A stretch of DNA of 64,000 nt from contig NZ_JAHDTF010000041.1 in the NCBI RefSeq assembly GCF_018531465.1, positions 36,499-100,498 of the forward strand. Reading direction: 5' to 3'. A model generated the notes under the pieces. It ran no database searches and was not told the DNA's origin. It saw only the letters and a program-made list of their open reading frames with translations. This document shows, in pieces, positions 16,243 to 25,656 of this stretch (its first letter is position 1; every line of letters begins with the position of its first letter). Origin of the DNA: Sphaerisporangium fuscum. Its GTDB lineage: Bacteria; Actinomycetota; Actinomycetes; Streptosporangiales; Streptosporangiaceae. Both the position numbers and the translations under genes were made by a program.

Positions 16243-17007
16243 GTGCCCAATGGCTCCATCTACGTGCCGCAGGACGACAAGTTCAAGTGGGGCACACCGT
16301 CGGTGATGTACGAGCTGCGCTGGCGTGAGACCCGGCCCGAGCGGCGTCGGAGGCGGCACGTCATGGCCGCCGCCGGAGTCCTCATCTTCACCGCCCTCGC
16401 GTTCTACCGCGCCTGGCCGATGCCGTTCGTCATCGGACTCGCCGGCGGCGCCGCGGTCTGGGGCGGCGACGCGTTCGTGTCCTGGCGCATGTTCGAGGCC
16501 ACGGCGGTGTGGCGCGGCAAGCGCAGCGGCGCGACGCGCACCGGGCGGCTGCTGCGGCGCAGGCTGGGCAGGCACGGTTACCGCGTGCTCGACGGCCGGG
16601 CCGTGCCCGGGAAGACCTCCATCGACCACCTCGTCATCGGTCCCGGCGGGGTGTGGATCCTCGACAACGAGGCCTGGGCCCCGGACACCCACATCGCGGC
16701 GTACGGCGGCAAGCTCTTCTTCGGCGAGAAGGCGGGCACGAAGATCGCGACCGGCCTGGTCGAGGCCGCGACGTCCATGGGCGAGCTGCTGTCGCGGGAG
16801 TCCGGCATCCCGGTGGAGATCTCGCCACTCCTGGTCGTCCACGGCGGCCGCGTCAAGAACGGCCTGGTCTCCGCCGAGGGCCTGACCCTCTTCCCGCCCC
16901 GCAAGGCCGCCCGCTGGATCACCGGCGACGCCCACGCCGACCTCACCGAGGACCAGGTGGAAGTCCTCGCCAGAACCGCGGCCCGCATCCTCCGCCGCAT
17001 GCCGTAA
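16243..17007 (+). CDS. NERD-domain membrane-anchored protein
   Basis: A 254-residue protein. Two close hydrophobic segments (HVMAAAGVLIFTALAFYRAW, then PFVIGLAGGAAVWGGDAFV; about residues 43-80) are followed by a NERD (nuclease-related) domain: GRHGYRVLDGRAVPGKTSIDHLVIGPGGVWILDNE holds the D-x-V/I-like and GGVWILD strand motifs. NERD proteins are predicted nucleases or DNA/RNA-associated proteins; no function here is proven. GTG 16243 was chosen because GGGGG lies about 7-10 bases upstream; a longer frame from 16171 lacks this. Confidence 0.78.
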   Translation: MPNGSIYVPQDDKFKWGTPSVMYELRWRETRPERRRRRHVMAAAGVLIFTALAFYRAWPMPFVIGLAGGAAVWGGDAFVSWRMFEATAVWRGKRSGATRTGRLLRRRLGRHGYRVLDGRAVPGKTSIDHLVIGPGGVWILDNEAWAPDTHIAAYGGKLFFGEKAGTKIATGLVEAATSMGELLSRESGIPVEISPLLVVHGGRVKNGLVSAEGLTLFPPRKAARWITGDAHADLTEDQVEVLARTAARILRRMP

Positions 17008-17151
17008 CGGCCCCCTGCCCGCCGCGCCGAGGGAACCTCCTCGGCGCCGCACCCTCGGCCCCGCCCTCTGTGGTGCCTTCATCCGGCGCCGCGTCGGAGG
17101 GATGGTCGTACGGCGAGGTCGGCGCCGCGTACGGCGGGTGACCGGATACGC

Positions 17152-18519
17152 CTAGGCGAGGTCTTCGATGAAGGCCGTCAGTTGGGCGACATTTCGGCAT
17201 TCATGCATGTCCACCACGCCGCCGTACGCGCTCGCCACCGAGTCGCCCGTGTCCCACTGTGCGCGTGGCTCCGGGTTCAGCCAGTACGCGTGCCTGGCCT
17301 CGCCCGCGAGCCGTTTCAGGGTCGTGAGCGCGGGCGGCTGGTAGTTCGAGCGGGCGTCGCCGAGGATCAGCAGCGACGTCTTCGGGCCCACCGCGTCGCC
17401 GTACTTCTCGGTGAACCTCGCCAGCGAGTGGCCGTAGTCACTGCGCCCGAACCGGGTGATGTCCGCCTCCCGCGTCATCCGCGTGATGGCGTCCACCACG
17501 TCCGTCCCGGGCGCGAAGAACCGCGTGATCTCGTCCACGGTGTCCACGAACGCGAACGCCCGCACCTTCGCGAACTGCTCCCGCAGCGCGTACGTCAGCA
17601 GCAGCGTGAAGTGCGAGAACGCCGACACCGAATCGCTGGCGTCGCACAGGACGACCAGCTCGGGCTTGTGCGGCCGGCGCGGCCGCATGTGCGTGGTCAG
17701 CGGCACGCCTCCGGTGCTCAGCGAGGCCCTGACCGTCCGCCGGAAGTCGAGCCGGCCCCGCTGTCCCGTACGGTGCTTGATCGTCAGCCGCGTCGCCAGG
17801 CGCCGCGCCAGCGGGTACACCTCGCGCCGCAGCGCCGCGAGGTCGTCCTTGGTGGCACGGAGGAAGTCGACCTGGTCGACGGGCGGCCTCACGGTCGCCT
17901 TGGCGATCTTCTCGATGCCGGAGTCCTCGGCGATCCTCCGGCGCACGTCGGCGGCCACGGCGTTCTCGAAGCCGGCGATGTTGTCGGCGAGCCGCCGGCG
18001 GGCGACCTTCTCGGCGAGACCGCCGCGCTCCTGCCCGAGCACCTCGCCGAGCATCTTCGCCATCAGCGTGCCGGGGGACAGCGCCCGCAGCACCGAGTAC
18101 GAGAACCAGTTCTGGCGTCCCGGCCCGGCCGGCTGGCGGCCGAACCGCTCCACCATGGCCCGGACGAACTCCCCGAACGCCGGGTCGCCCGAAGGGCCGG
18201 CGTCGTCGAGCAGCAGCTCGGCGAGGCGGTCGCGCAGCCGCGGGACCTCGGCGTTCTCCAGATCCATCTCTTCACTGCTCGCGGTGCGCAGGCCACTCGT
18301 CACCGGCGGGAACCACAGGTCGAACAGCGCGTCGAACCCGGGCCGGTAGGCCGGCCGCTTGACCAGCGTCGCGGCGTACGCCTCGCGAAGCGTGGCACGC
18401 TCGGTCAGGTCGATCACCGACAGCGCGCGGGCCGCGTCCAGCCCCTCGGCCGGCGACACCGGCAGCCCGGCCCTGCGCAGCGCGCCGACGAACCCGACAT
18501 GCCTGTCGAGCAGCGACAC
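17152..18519 (-). CDS. VWA-domain (CoxE-like) protein partnered with MoxR ATPase
   Basis: A 455-residue protein with a C-terminal von Willebrand A domain. The metal-ion-dependent adhesion site reads VVLCDASDSVSAFSHF (DxSxS). The N-terminal half (GFVGALRRAGLPVSPAEGLD, then ALFDLWFPP) is characteristic of CoxE-like proteins. Such genes are almost always beside MoxR AAA+ ATPases, as here: the pair works as a chaperone/metal-insertase or protein-maturation module. GTG 18519 was chosen over 18525 because GGAGGAG is 6-7 bases upstream of it but abuts the other. It lies 32 bases downstream of the MoxR gene in one operon. Confidence 0.87.
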   Translation of the reverse strand: MSLLDRHVGFVGALRRAGLPVSPAEGLDAARALSVIDLTERATLREAYAATLVKRPAYRPGFDALFDLWFPPVTSGLRTASSEEMDLENAEVPRLRDRLAELLLDDAGPSGDPAFGEFVRAMVERFGRQPAGPGRQNWFSYSVLRALSPGTLMAKMLGEVLGQERGGLAEKVARRRLADNIAGFENAVAADVRRRIAEDSGIEKIAKATVRPPVDQVDFLRATKDDLAALRREVYPLARRLATRLTIKHRTGQRGRLDFRRTVRASLSTGGVPLTTHMRPRRPHKPELVVLCDASDSVSAFSHFTLLLTYALREQFAKVRAFAFVDTVDEITRFFAPGTDVVDAITRMTREADITRFGRSDYGHSLARFTEKYGDAVGPKTSLLILGDARSNYQPPALTTLKRLAGEARHAYWLNPEPRAQWDTGDSVASAYGGVVDMHECRNVAQLTAFIEDLA

Positions 18520-18551
18520 GGCCACCTCCTCCAGCCCTGGTCAGCCCCGCG

Positions 18552-19418
18552 TCAGCGGGCGGGAAGCCCCAGCTCCTTGACCGCCCGCGTCTGGTCGGAG
18601 GCGTGCTTGAGCACCACCCCGAGCGTCCCGGCGGTCGTCACCTCGTCCAGTTCGGCGCGGCCGAGCGCGAGCAGCGTCCGCGCCCAGTCGATCGTCTCGG
18701 CGATGGACGGCGACTTCTTCAGCTCCAGCGCGCGCAGCGTGGCGACCGTGCGGGCCAGTTGCTCGGCCAGCGCCGCCTCGATCCCCGGTACCTGCGCGAG
18801 CACGATGTCCCGCTCCCGCTCCGGGGAGGGGTAGTCGAGGTGGAGGTAGAGGCAGCGGCGCTTCAGCGCCTCCGACAGCTCGCGGGTCGCGTTCGAGGTC
18901 AGCACGACGTACGGCACGCGCGTCGCGGCGATCGTCCCCAGCTCGGGGATCGTCACCTGGTAGTCGGAAAGGATCTCCAGCAGCAGTCCCTCGACCTCGA
19001 CGTCGGCCTTGTCGGTCTCGTCGATCAGCAACACCGTGGGGCCGGTCCGCCTGATCGCCTTCAGCAGGGGGCGCTCCAGGAGGAACTCCTCGCTGAAGAT
19101 GTCGTCATGGGTCCGCTCCCACGCCTGCTCGCCGGAGGCCTGGATGCGCAGCAACTGCTTCTTGTAGTTCCACTCGTACAGCGCCCGCGCCTCGTCGAGG
19201 CCCTCGTAACACTGCAACCTGATCAGCTCGGCCCCGCAGGCCTCCGCCACGGCCTTGGCGAGCTGCGTCTTCCCGACCCCGGCCGGCCCCTCCGTCAGCA
19301 GCGGCTTGCCGAGCGCCGCCGCCAGGAAGACGGAGGTCGCGATGCCGTCGTCGGCCAGATAGCCCGCGGCGGCGAGCCGCTCCCCGGCGTCGGCGGGCGA
19401 GGTGAACCACGACGTCAT
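18552..19418 (-). CDS. MoxR-family AAA+ ATPase
   Basis: A 288-residue AAA+ protein with Walker A LLTEGPAGVGKTQLAKAVAE, Walker B PTVLLIDETDKADVEVEGLLLEIL, the sensor-1 VVLTSNATRELSEALKRRC and a C-terminal lid. Length and motifs match the MoxR family. It likely remodels a client together with the VWA protein encoded just downstream. ATG 19418 follows GGGAGC by about 6 bases; a longer upstream frame has no better site. It is divergent from tRNA-Lys. Confidence 0.9.
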   Translation of the reverse strand: MTSWFTSPADAGERLAAAGYLADDGIATSVFLAAALGKPLLTEGPAGVGKTQLAKAVAEACGAELIRLQCYEGLDEARALYEWNYKKQLLRIQASGEQAWERTHDDIFSEEFLLERPLLKAIRRTGPTVLLIDETDKADVEVEGLLLEILSDYQVTIPELGTIAATRVPYVVLTSNATRELSEALKRRCLYLHLDYPSPERERDIVLAQVPGIEAALAEQLARTVATLRALELKKSPSIAETIDWARTLLALGRAELDEVTTAGTLGVVLKHASDQTRAVKELGLPAR

Positions 19419-19515
19419 CGGCGCTCCCGTCACGTGACCAGAATGTCGTTCTACCCTAGCCTGCCCGCTTGGTACGAAGTGGTCCACAGGGTGCGCTAAG
19501 GTTGTCCTGCGTCTC

Positions 19516-19589
19516 GCGCCGCTAGCTCAGTTGGTTAGAGCAGCTGACTCTTAATCAGCGGGTCCGGGGTTCGAGTCCCTGGCGGCGCA
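19516..19589 (+). tRNA. tRNA-Lys (anticodon CTT)
   Basis: A 74-nt cloverleaf: acceptor GCGCCGC (19516-19522) pairs with GCGGCGC (19582-19588) and the discriminator is A. The D-arm reads TAGCTCAGTTGGTTAGAGCA, the anticodon loop is ctCTTaa within GCTGA/TCAGC, and the T-arm is GGGGTTCGAGTCCC. CCA is not encoded. It sits immediately left of the polysaccharide-degradation island. Confidence 0.96.
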
Positions 19590-19596
19590 CAAACGA

Positions 19597-19640
19597 ACGA
19601 TGGGCACCCTCGATGCGACAGAGGGTGCCCATCGTCATTT
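19597..19640 (+). terminator. Terminator of tRNA-Lys
   Basis: ACGATGGGCACCCTC (19597-19611) and GAGGGTGCCCATCGT (19621-19635) form a perfect 15-bp stem with a 9-base loop, followed by CATTT, starting 8 bases after the tRNA. An intrinsic terminator is the natural reading. Confidence 0.85.
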
Positions 19641-19996
19641 CCGCCCCCGCATCCTCTCCGGGCGAGCTCGGCGGCCCGAGCCGAGGGGACCCTTCACCGC
19701 ACCGTTGACGGCGTCATGCCGCACATGTAAATCTGTTGCAAGAACGCGAAATAAATAAGCAATCAACGGTTAACCTTCATCTGTTCTCCGCAACTTCTTG
19801 GCTGGAGCGCATCGCGTCCGTGCATCCGCCACCGCCCCCATCCCTCATGGAGGCCCCAGGTGATGTCGGTCGCGGCATCGCGCGGGCGGGCGCCGCCGCG
19901 GCGGCTCACCATCCGGCGCTTTCCGTCCTCTCCCTTGTGATCAGCACCCCCGCGACGGGCTCCCCCTGTCGTCCCTGACGAGAGATAGAGAACGCG
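19641..19996. other. Intergenic region upstream of the GH87 gene
   Basis: 356 bases with no supported gene. A short AT-richer island around 19725-19790 holds GGTTAACC (about 19769-19776) and is the likely promoter region of the large secreted GH87 enzyme. No copy of the LacI-type palindrome found before the GH43 gene is visible here. Confidence 0.4.
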
Positions 19997-22900
19997 ATGA
20001 CCAAGAAGCAATCCCTCTTACGGCTGGTCGCGGCGGTGCTCGCGGCCGGTCTGGTCGTGCTGTGGGGACCGGTTCCGCCGGCCTCGGCGGCGGGCCCCGA
20101 CCTGGCGGCGGGGAAGATCGCCTCCTCCAGCAGCACCACGGACGTGTACGCCGCGGTCAACGTCACCGACGGCAATCAGGGGACGTACTGGGAGAGCGCC
20201 AACAACGCCTTCCCCCAGTGGGTCCAGGTCGACCTCGGGTCCGCCCTGAGCGTCGACCAGGTCGTCCTCAAGCTCCCGGCGCCGGCGGCCTGGGCGGCCA
20301 GGACGCAGACCCTGTCGGTCCAGGGCATCACCAACGGCTCGCCGTTCACCATCGTCAACGCGGCCGGGTACACCTTCGACCCGGCGACCGGCAACACCGT
20401 CACGATCAACTTCACCGCGACGACCGCCCGGTACATCCGGATCACCATCACCGCCAACACCGGATGGCCGGCCGGGCAGCTGTCCGAGCTCGAGGTGTAC
20501 GGCCCGGAGGGCGGCGGCTCCGACACCCAGCCCCCCAGCCCGCCGGGCGGCCTGGCCTACACCGAGCCCGGATCCGGGCAGATCAAGCTGACCTGGACGG
20601 CCTCCACCGACAACGTCGGCGTGACCGGCTACGACGTCTACGCCGACAACAGGCTGCGCGGCAGCGTCGCCGGGAACGTCCTCACCTACACCGACACCCA
20701 GCCGTCCACGGCCACGGTGTCGTACTACGTGAGGGCCAAGGACGCCGCCGGCAACCAGTCGGCCGAGAGCAACACCGTGACCCGCACCGGTACGGGCACC
20801 GGCGGCACCAACCTCGCGATCGGCAGGCCGATCACCGCGTCCTCCACGGTCTTCGGCTTCGTCGCCGCCAACGCCAACGACAACAACACGGCGACCTACT
20901 GGGAGGGCGCCGGCGGGAGCTACCCCAACACGCTGACCGTGGCCCTCGGGGCGAACGCCGACGTCACCTCGGTCGTCGTCAAACTGAACCCCGACAGCTC
21001 GTGGGGCACGCGCACCCAGACGATCCAGGTGCTCGGCCGCGAGCAGAGCGCGACCGCGTTCACCAGCCTGTCCTCGGCGACGGCCTACACCTTCAACCCC
21101 GCCACCGGTAACAGCGTGACGATCCCGGTCGGCGCCCGGGTCGCCGACGTCCAGCTCAGGTACACCGCCAACTCCGGGGCCCCGGCCGGTCAGGCCGCGG
21201 AGTTCCAGGTCATCGGCGTCCCGGCGCCCAACCCCGACCTCACGGTCACGAACCTCTCGTGGACGCCGTCGTCGCCGAACGAGGCCCAGGCGATCACGCT
21301 GTCGGCGACGGTCAAGAACACGGGCACCCTGGCCTCCCCGGCGGACAGCGTCAACCTGTACCTCGGCGGCGCGCCGGCCGGCACCCCCGCGATCCCCGCG
21401 CTGCCCGTCAACGGCACCGCCACGGTGACCCAGAACATCGGCACCCGGGGCGAGGGAAGTTACGCGGTCAGCGCCCGGGTGGACGCCGACAACACCGTCT
21501 TCGAGCAGAACGAGGACAACAACGCCTTCACCGCGCCGTCACAGCTGGTGGTCGCGCAGGCCCCCGGCCCCGACCTGCAAGTCCTGGGCATCACCTCCAA
21601 CCCGCCGAACCCGGCCATCGGGGCGGCCGTCACGTTCACGGTCGTGGTGAAGAACCGCGGGACCACCGCGACCGGCGCCACCACGGTGACCCGGGTGGTC
21701 GTGGGCGGCACCACGCTGAACACCGACACCCCGTCGATCGCCGCCGGCGCGACGTCCAACGTGGCGATCGGCGGCAGCTGGACGGCCACCAGCGGCGGCG
21801 CCACCATCACCGCCACCGCCGACGCGACCGGCGTCGTCGCCGAGACCAACGAGGACAACAACACGTTCTCGCAGGCCATCGTGGTCGGACGCGGGGCGGC
21901 GGTGCCGTGGGTCGAGTACGAGGCCGAGTCCGCCCGCTACCAGGGCACCCTGCTGGAGACCGACCCGCTGCGCACTTTCGGGCACACCAACTTCGCCACC
22001 GAGTCCTCGGGCAGGAAGTCGGTGCGGCTCACCAGTACGGGGCAGTTCGTCGAGTTCACCTCCACCAACCCCTCGAACTCGATCGTGGTGCGCGACTCGA
22101 TCCCCGACGCGCCTGACGGCGGCGGCATCGACGCCACCATCAGCCTGTACGTCAACGACAACTTCGTCCAGAAGCTGACCCTCTCGTCGCGCCACAGCTG
22201 GCTGTACGGGAACACCGACGATCCCGAGGGGCTGACGAACACGCCCCAGGCCGACGCGCGGCGGTTGTTCGACGAGTCGCACGCGCTGCTGCCCGCGACC
22301 TACCCGGCCGGCACGAGGTTCCGGCTGCAGCGTGACGCGAGCGACACGGCCTCCTTCTACGTCATCGACCTCATCGACCTGGAGCAGGTGGCGCCGCCGG
22401 CGAGCCGGCCGGCCGGTTGCACCTCGATCACGGCCTACGGCGCCGTGCCGGACGACGGGATCGACGACTCGGCGGCCATCCAGCGGGCGGTGACGGACGA
22501 CCAGAACGGCGTCATCGGCTGCGTGTGGATCCCGCCGGGCCAGTGGAGGCAGGAGCAGAAGATCCTCACCGACGATCCGCTGAACCGGGGTCAGTACAAC
22601 CAGGTGGGCATCAGCGACGTCACGATCCGCGGCGCCGGCATGTGGCACTCCCAGCTGTACAGCCTGATCGAGCCGCAGCTGGCGGGGGGCATCAACCACC
22701 CGCACGAGGGCAACTTCGGCTTCGACATCGACGACAACGTCCAGATCTCCGACATCGCGATCTTCGGCTCCGGGCGCATCCGCGGCGGGCCGGGCGGCGC
22801 CGAAGGCGGAGTGGGGCTGAACGGGCGCTTCGGCAGGAACACGAAGATCACCAATGTGTGGATCGAGCACGCGAACGTGGGCGTCTGGGTCGGCCGGGAC

Positions 22901-23668
22901 TACGACAACATCCCCGAGTTGTGGGGGCCCGCCGACGGGCTGCAGTTCAGCGGCATGCGCATCCGCGACACCTATGCCGACGGCATCAACTTCACCAACG
23001 GCACGCGCAACTCGCGGGTGTTCGACTCGTCGTTCCGCACCACCGGGGACGACTCGCTGGCCGTCTGGGCGAACCGGTACGTGAAGGACCCGGCGGTGGA
23101 CATCGCGCACGACAACAGCTTCGTCAACAACACCGTCCAGCTGCCCTGGCGGGCGAACGGCCTGGCGATCTACGGCGGCTACGGCAACAGGATCGAGAAC
23201 AACCTGGTCTACGACACGATGAACTACCCGGGCATCATGCTGGCGACCGACCACGACCCCCTGCCGTTCTCCGGGCAGACCGTGATCGCCAACAACGCGC
23301 TCCACCGGGCCGGTGGCGTCTTCTGGGGCGCGGCGCAGAAGTTCGGGGCCATCACGCTGTTCGCGCAGACGAGGGACATCCCCGGTGTCACGATCCGCGA
23401 CACCGACATCTACGACTCGACCTACGACGGCATCCAGTTCAAGTCCGGTGGCGGCGCCACACCGGGGGTGGCGATCACCAATGTGCGGATCGACAAGTCG
23501 AACAACGGCGCCGGCATCCTGGCCCAGAACGGCGCGCGTGGCAGCGCCACGCTGACGAACGTCACCGTCACCAACTCGGCCACCGGTGACATCGTGAAGG
23601 AACCGGGGTCGACGTTCGTGATCAATGGCGGCCCGTCCTCGGCGAGGGCCGGGCGGTCGGGGCGATGA
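19997..23668 (+). CDS. Secreted modular GH87 alpha-1,3-glucanase (mycodextranase-like)
   Basis: A 1223-residue exported enzyme. Order: Sec signal peptide (1-31, ending PASAA); F5/8 type C discoidin module (about 33-170); Fn3 (about 180-265); second discoidin module (about 273-408); two CARDB modules (about 412-515 and 525-630); a beta-sandwich (about 640-785) and a right-handed beta-helix (about 800-1215) beginning CTSITAYGAVPDDGIDDSAA. In the helix, YADGINF (Asp995) and TTGDDSLAVW (Asp1018, Asp1019) have the spacing 23/24 that I recall for the three catalytic aspartates of a characterised GH87 alpha-1,3-glucanase. It should cut alpha-1,3-glucan of fungal walls or biofilm. A strong terminator follows. 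The GH87 assignment is by motif; dextranase-like activity is an alternative. Confidence 0.82.
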   Translation: MTKKQSLLRLVAAVLAAGLVVLWGPVPPASAAGPDLAAGKIASSSSTTDVYAAVNVTDGNQGTYWESANNAFPQWVQVDLGSALSVDQVVLKLPAPAAWAARTQTLSVQGITNGSPFTIVNAAGYTFDPATGNTVTINFTATTARYIRITITANTGWPAGQLSELEVYGPEGGGSDTQPPSPPGGLAYTEPGSGQIKLTWTASTDNVGVTGYDVYADNRLRGSVAGNVLTYTDTQPSTATVSYYVRAKDAAGNQSAESNTVTRTGTGTGGTNLAIGRPITASSTVFGFVAANANDNNTATYWEGAGGSYPNTLTVALGANADVTSVVVKLNPDSSWGTRTQTIQVLGREQSATAFTSLSSATAYTFNPATGNSVTIPVGARVADVQLRYTANSGAPAGQAAEFQVIGVPAPNPDLTVTNLSWTPSSPNEAQAITLSATVKNTGTLASPADSVNLYLGGAPAGTPAIPALPVNGTATVTQNIGTRGEGSYAVSARVDADNTVFEQNEDNNAFTAPSQLVVAQAPGPDLQVLGITSNPPNPAIGAAVTFTVVVKNRGTTATGATTVTRVVVGGTTLNTDTPSIAAGATSNVAIGGSWTATSGGATITATADATGVVAETNEDNNTFSQAIVVGRGAAVPWVEYEAESARYQGTLLETDPLRTFGHTNFATESSGRKSVRLTSTGQFVEFTSTNPSNSIVVRDSIPDAPDGGGIDATISLYVNDNFVQKLTLSSRHSWLYGNTDDPEGLTNTPQADARRLFDESHALLPATYPAGTRFRLQRDASDTASFYVIDLIDLEQVAPPASRPAGCTSITAYGAVPDDGIDDSAAIQRAVTDDQNGVIGCVWIPPGQWRQEQKILTDDPLNRGQYNQVGISDVTIRGAGMWHSQLYSLIEPQLAGGINHPHEGNFGFDIDDNVQISDIAIFGSGRIRGGPGGAEGGVGLNGRFGRNTKITNVWIEHANVGVWVGRDYDNIPELWGPADGLQFSGMRIRDTYADGINFTNGTRNSRVFDSSFRTTGDDSLAVWANRYVKDPAVDIAHDNSFVNNTVQLPWRANGLAIYGGYGNRIENNLVYDTMNYPGIMLATDHDPLPFSGQTVIANNALHRAGGVFWGAAQKFGAITLFAQTRDIPGVTIRDTDIYDSTYDGIQFKSGGGATPGVAITNVRIDKSNNGAGILAQNGARGSATLTNVTVTNSATGDIVKEPGSTFVINGGPSSARAGRSGR

Positions 23669-23689
23669 CCGGCTGACATCCCTGGAAGG

Positions 23690-23715
23690 AAGACCCCGGC
23701 AGGCGCCGGGGTCTT
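23690..23715 (+). terminator. Rho-independent terminator after the GH87 gene
   Basis: AAGACCCCGGC (23690-23700), loop AGGC, GCCGGGGTCTT (23705-23715), then TCTC: an 11-bp stem running into a short T-rich tail, 21 bases after the GH87 stop. It separates GH87 from the GH43 gene. Confidence 0.85.
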
Positions 23716-23921
23716 TCTCATGGCGGACGGGACCTCCGCCGCCGGCTCGAGGACCGGTCGTGAAATTTTCAGGCGACCCTCCAGGTCCGTCTCGCGGAAC
23801 ACCCTGGTCAAGCGCGTGCGCTCCTGCCGCGCGGGGCAGGCCTGGTTGACGTGCCCGACGTCGATCCCGTGTACTCCGCGACACCACCCTTTGTTCCTGA
23901 GAGCGCATGCGAATCGCACAG

Positions 23922-23935
23922 TGTTAGCGCTAACA
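23922..23935. promoter_or_regulatory. LacI-family operator palindrome upstream of the GH43 gene
   Basis: TGTTAGCGCTAACA is a perfect 14-bp palindrome with the central CG typical of LacI-family operators, 34 bases before the preferred GH43 start. Similar sites control xylan/arabinan-utilisation genes in actinomycetes. No LacI gene lies in the window, so the repressor must be encoded elsewhere. Confidence 0.72.
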
Positions 23936-23969
23936 ATCGATGTTCCCCCTCGTCCACGGAGGATTGACA

Positions 23970-25616
23970 GTGCTCAGCACTCGACGATGGCGCCGATGGG
24001 CGGCCGCGTTGGTCCCGCTGTTACTCGCCGGCGGCCTCATGGCCATCCCCGCCGGGGCCGCGACCGTCGACATCGACCAGCAAGGGCGACTCGCCGGCGG
24101 CACAACCCTCGCTCCCGCGTCCACTTACACCAACCCGGTCGTGTGGCAGGACTTCGCCGACGGCGACATCATCCGGGTCGGCGACGCCTACTACTACTCG
24201 GCCTCGACGATGCACTACTCACCGGGCGCGCCGATCCTGCGGTCCTACGACCTGGTGAACTGGGAGTACGCGGGCCACTCGGTGCCGCGGCTCGACTTCG
24301 ACTCCAGCGCCTATGACCTGAACGGCGGACGCGCCTACGTCAAGGGCATCTGGGCCTCGGCGTTCAACTACCGGCCCAGCAACAGCACGTACTACTGGAT
24401 CGGTTGCACCGAGTTCAACCGCACCTACGTCTACACCGCCTCGGCCGTCGACGGCACGTGGACCAAGCGGTCGCGGATCAACAACTGCTACTACGACGCC
24501 GGTCTGCTGATCGACGACAACGACACCATGTACGTCGCCTACGGCAACACCACCATCAGCGTCGCCCAGCTGTCGGCCGACGGGCTCAGCCAGGTGCGCA
24601 GCCAGCAGGTCTTCAGCACGCCCTCCAGCGTCGGCACGCTGGAAGGCTCCCGCTTCTACAAGCGCGGCGGCTACTACTACATCTGGACGACCCGCCCGGC
24701 CAACGGGCAATACGTGCTGCGCTCGACCAGCCCATGGGGTCCGTACGAGATGCGCCAGGTGCTGCTGAACATGCCGAGCCCGATCCCCGGCGGCGGGGTG
24801 CCGCACCAGGGCGGCCTGGTGCAGACGCAGAACGGCGCCTGGTACTACATGGCGTTCGTCGACGCCTACCCCGGCGGACGGGTGCCGGTGCTGGCACCGA
24901 TCTCCTGGAGCTCCGACGGGTGGCCGTCGGTGCAGACCGTGAACGGTGGCTGGGGCGCCACCTACCCCAAGCCGAACATCTCCACGACCAAGACCGTGAA
25001 GTCGGTGATCGGCCCTGACACGTTCACCACGAGCGCGCTCGACCCGCGCTGGGAGTGGAACCACAACCCCGACAACACCAAGTGGTCCTCCGGCAGCGGG
25101 CTGCGGCTGCAGACCGCGACCGTCACCACCGACCTGTACAACGCGCGTGACACGCTGACCCACCGCATCCAGGGCCCCTCGTCCACGGCGACGATCGAGC
25201 TGGACTACTCGGCGATGGCCGACGGCGACCGGGCGGGTTTGGCGATGCTGCGCGACTCCTCGGCCTGGATCGGCGTCCGGCGCGACAACGGCGCCTACCG
25301 GGTCGTGATGACCGACAACCTGACGATGAACAGCAGTTGGCAGACCACGTCGACCGGCAGCGAGGCGGCCTCGGCCGCGGTGTCGGGCGGCCGGATCTGG
25401 CTGCGCGTCAACGCCGACATCCATCCGGGTTCGGGCCGCCAGGCACGCTTCTCCTACAGCACGGACGGCACCAACTTCACCGTCCTCGGCCGGGCCTTCA
25501 CCCTGAACAACGCCTGGCAGTTCTTCATGGGCTACCGGTTCGGCATCTTCAACTACGCCACCCGGGCCCTCGGCGGCGCCGTGACCGTGCGGCGGTTCGA
25601 CCTGACCACCCCATGA
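23970..25616 (+). CDS. Secreted GH43-family glycosidase (arabinosidase/xylosidase)
   Basis: A 548-residue secreted enzyme. GTG 23970 was chosen because GGAGG lies 7 bases upstream. Signal peptide: MLSTRRWRRWAAALVPLLLA, cleaved near AGAATV. The five-bladed propeller has YTNPVVWQDFADGDIIRVGD (catalytic base region), NNCYYDAGLLIDDND (second Asp) and GTLEGSRFYKRGGYYYIWTT with a likely acid Glu225. The C-terminal half from about residue 345 is a concanavalin-like beta-xylosidase C-terminal domain (FTTSALDPRWEWNHNPDN), as in GH43 subfamilies acting on arabinoxylan or arabinan. It heads the run GH43-GH62-GH127 and is preceded by a LacI-type operator, so it is probably pentose-induced. Confidence 0.87.
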   Translation: MLSTRRWRRWAAALVPLLLAGGLMAIPAGAATVDIDQQGRLAGGTTLAPASTYTNPVVWQDFADGDIIRVGDAYYYSASTMHYSPGAPILRSYDLVNWEYAGHSVPRLDFDSSAYDLNGGRAYVKGIWASAFNYRPSNSTYYWIGCTEFNRTYVYTASAVDGTWTKRSRINNCYYDAGLLIDDNDTMYVAYGNTTISVAQLSADGLSQVRSQQVFSTPSSVGTLEGSRFYKRGGYYYIWTTRPANGQYVLRSTSPWGPYEMRQVLLNMPSPIPGGGVPHQGGLVQTQNGAWYYMAFVDAYPGGRVPVLAPISWSSDGWPSVQTVNGGWGATYPKPNISTTKTVKSVIGPDTFTTSALDPRWEWNHNPDNTKWSSGSGLRLQTATVTTDLYNARDTLTHRIQGPSSTATIELDYSAMADGDRAGLAMLRDSSAWIGVRRDNGAYRVVMTDNLTMNSSWQTTSTGSEAASAAVSGGRIWLRVNADIHPGSGRQARFSYSTDGTNFTVLGRAFTLNNAWQFFMGYRFGIFNYATRALGGAVTVRRFDLTTP

Positions 25617-25656
25617 GCGCGGAAGGGCGTCCGCACCATCGAAAAGGAGCGAGTTC

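Noticed and set aside
19516..19589. tRNA-Lys considered as an attachment site of an integrated element
   Set aside because: No integrase, excision gene or second copy of the tRNA 3' end was seen in the window.
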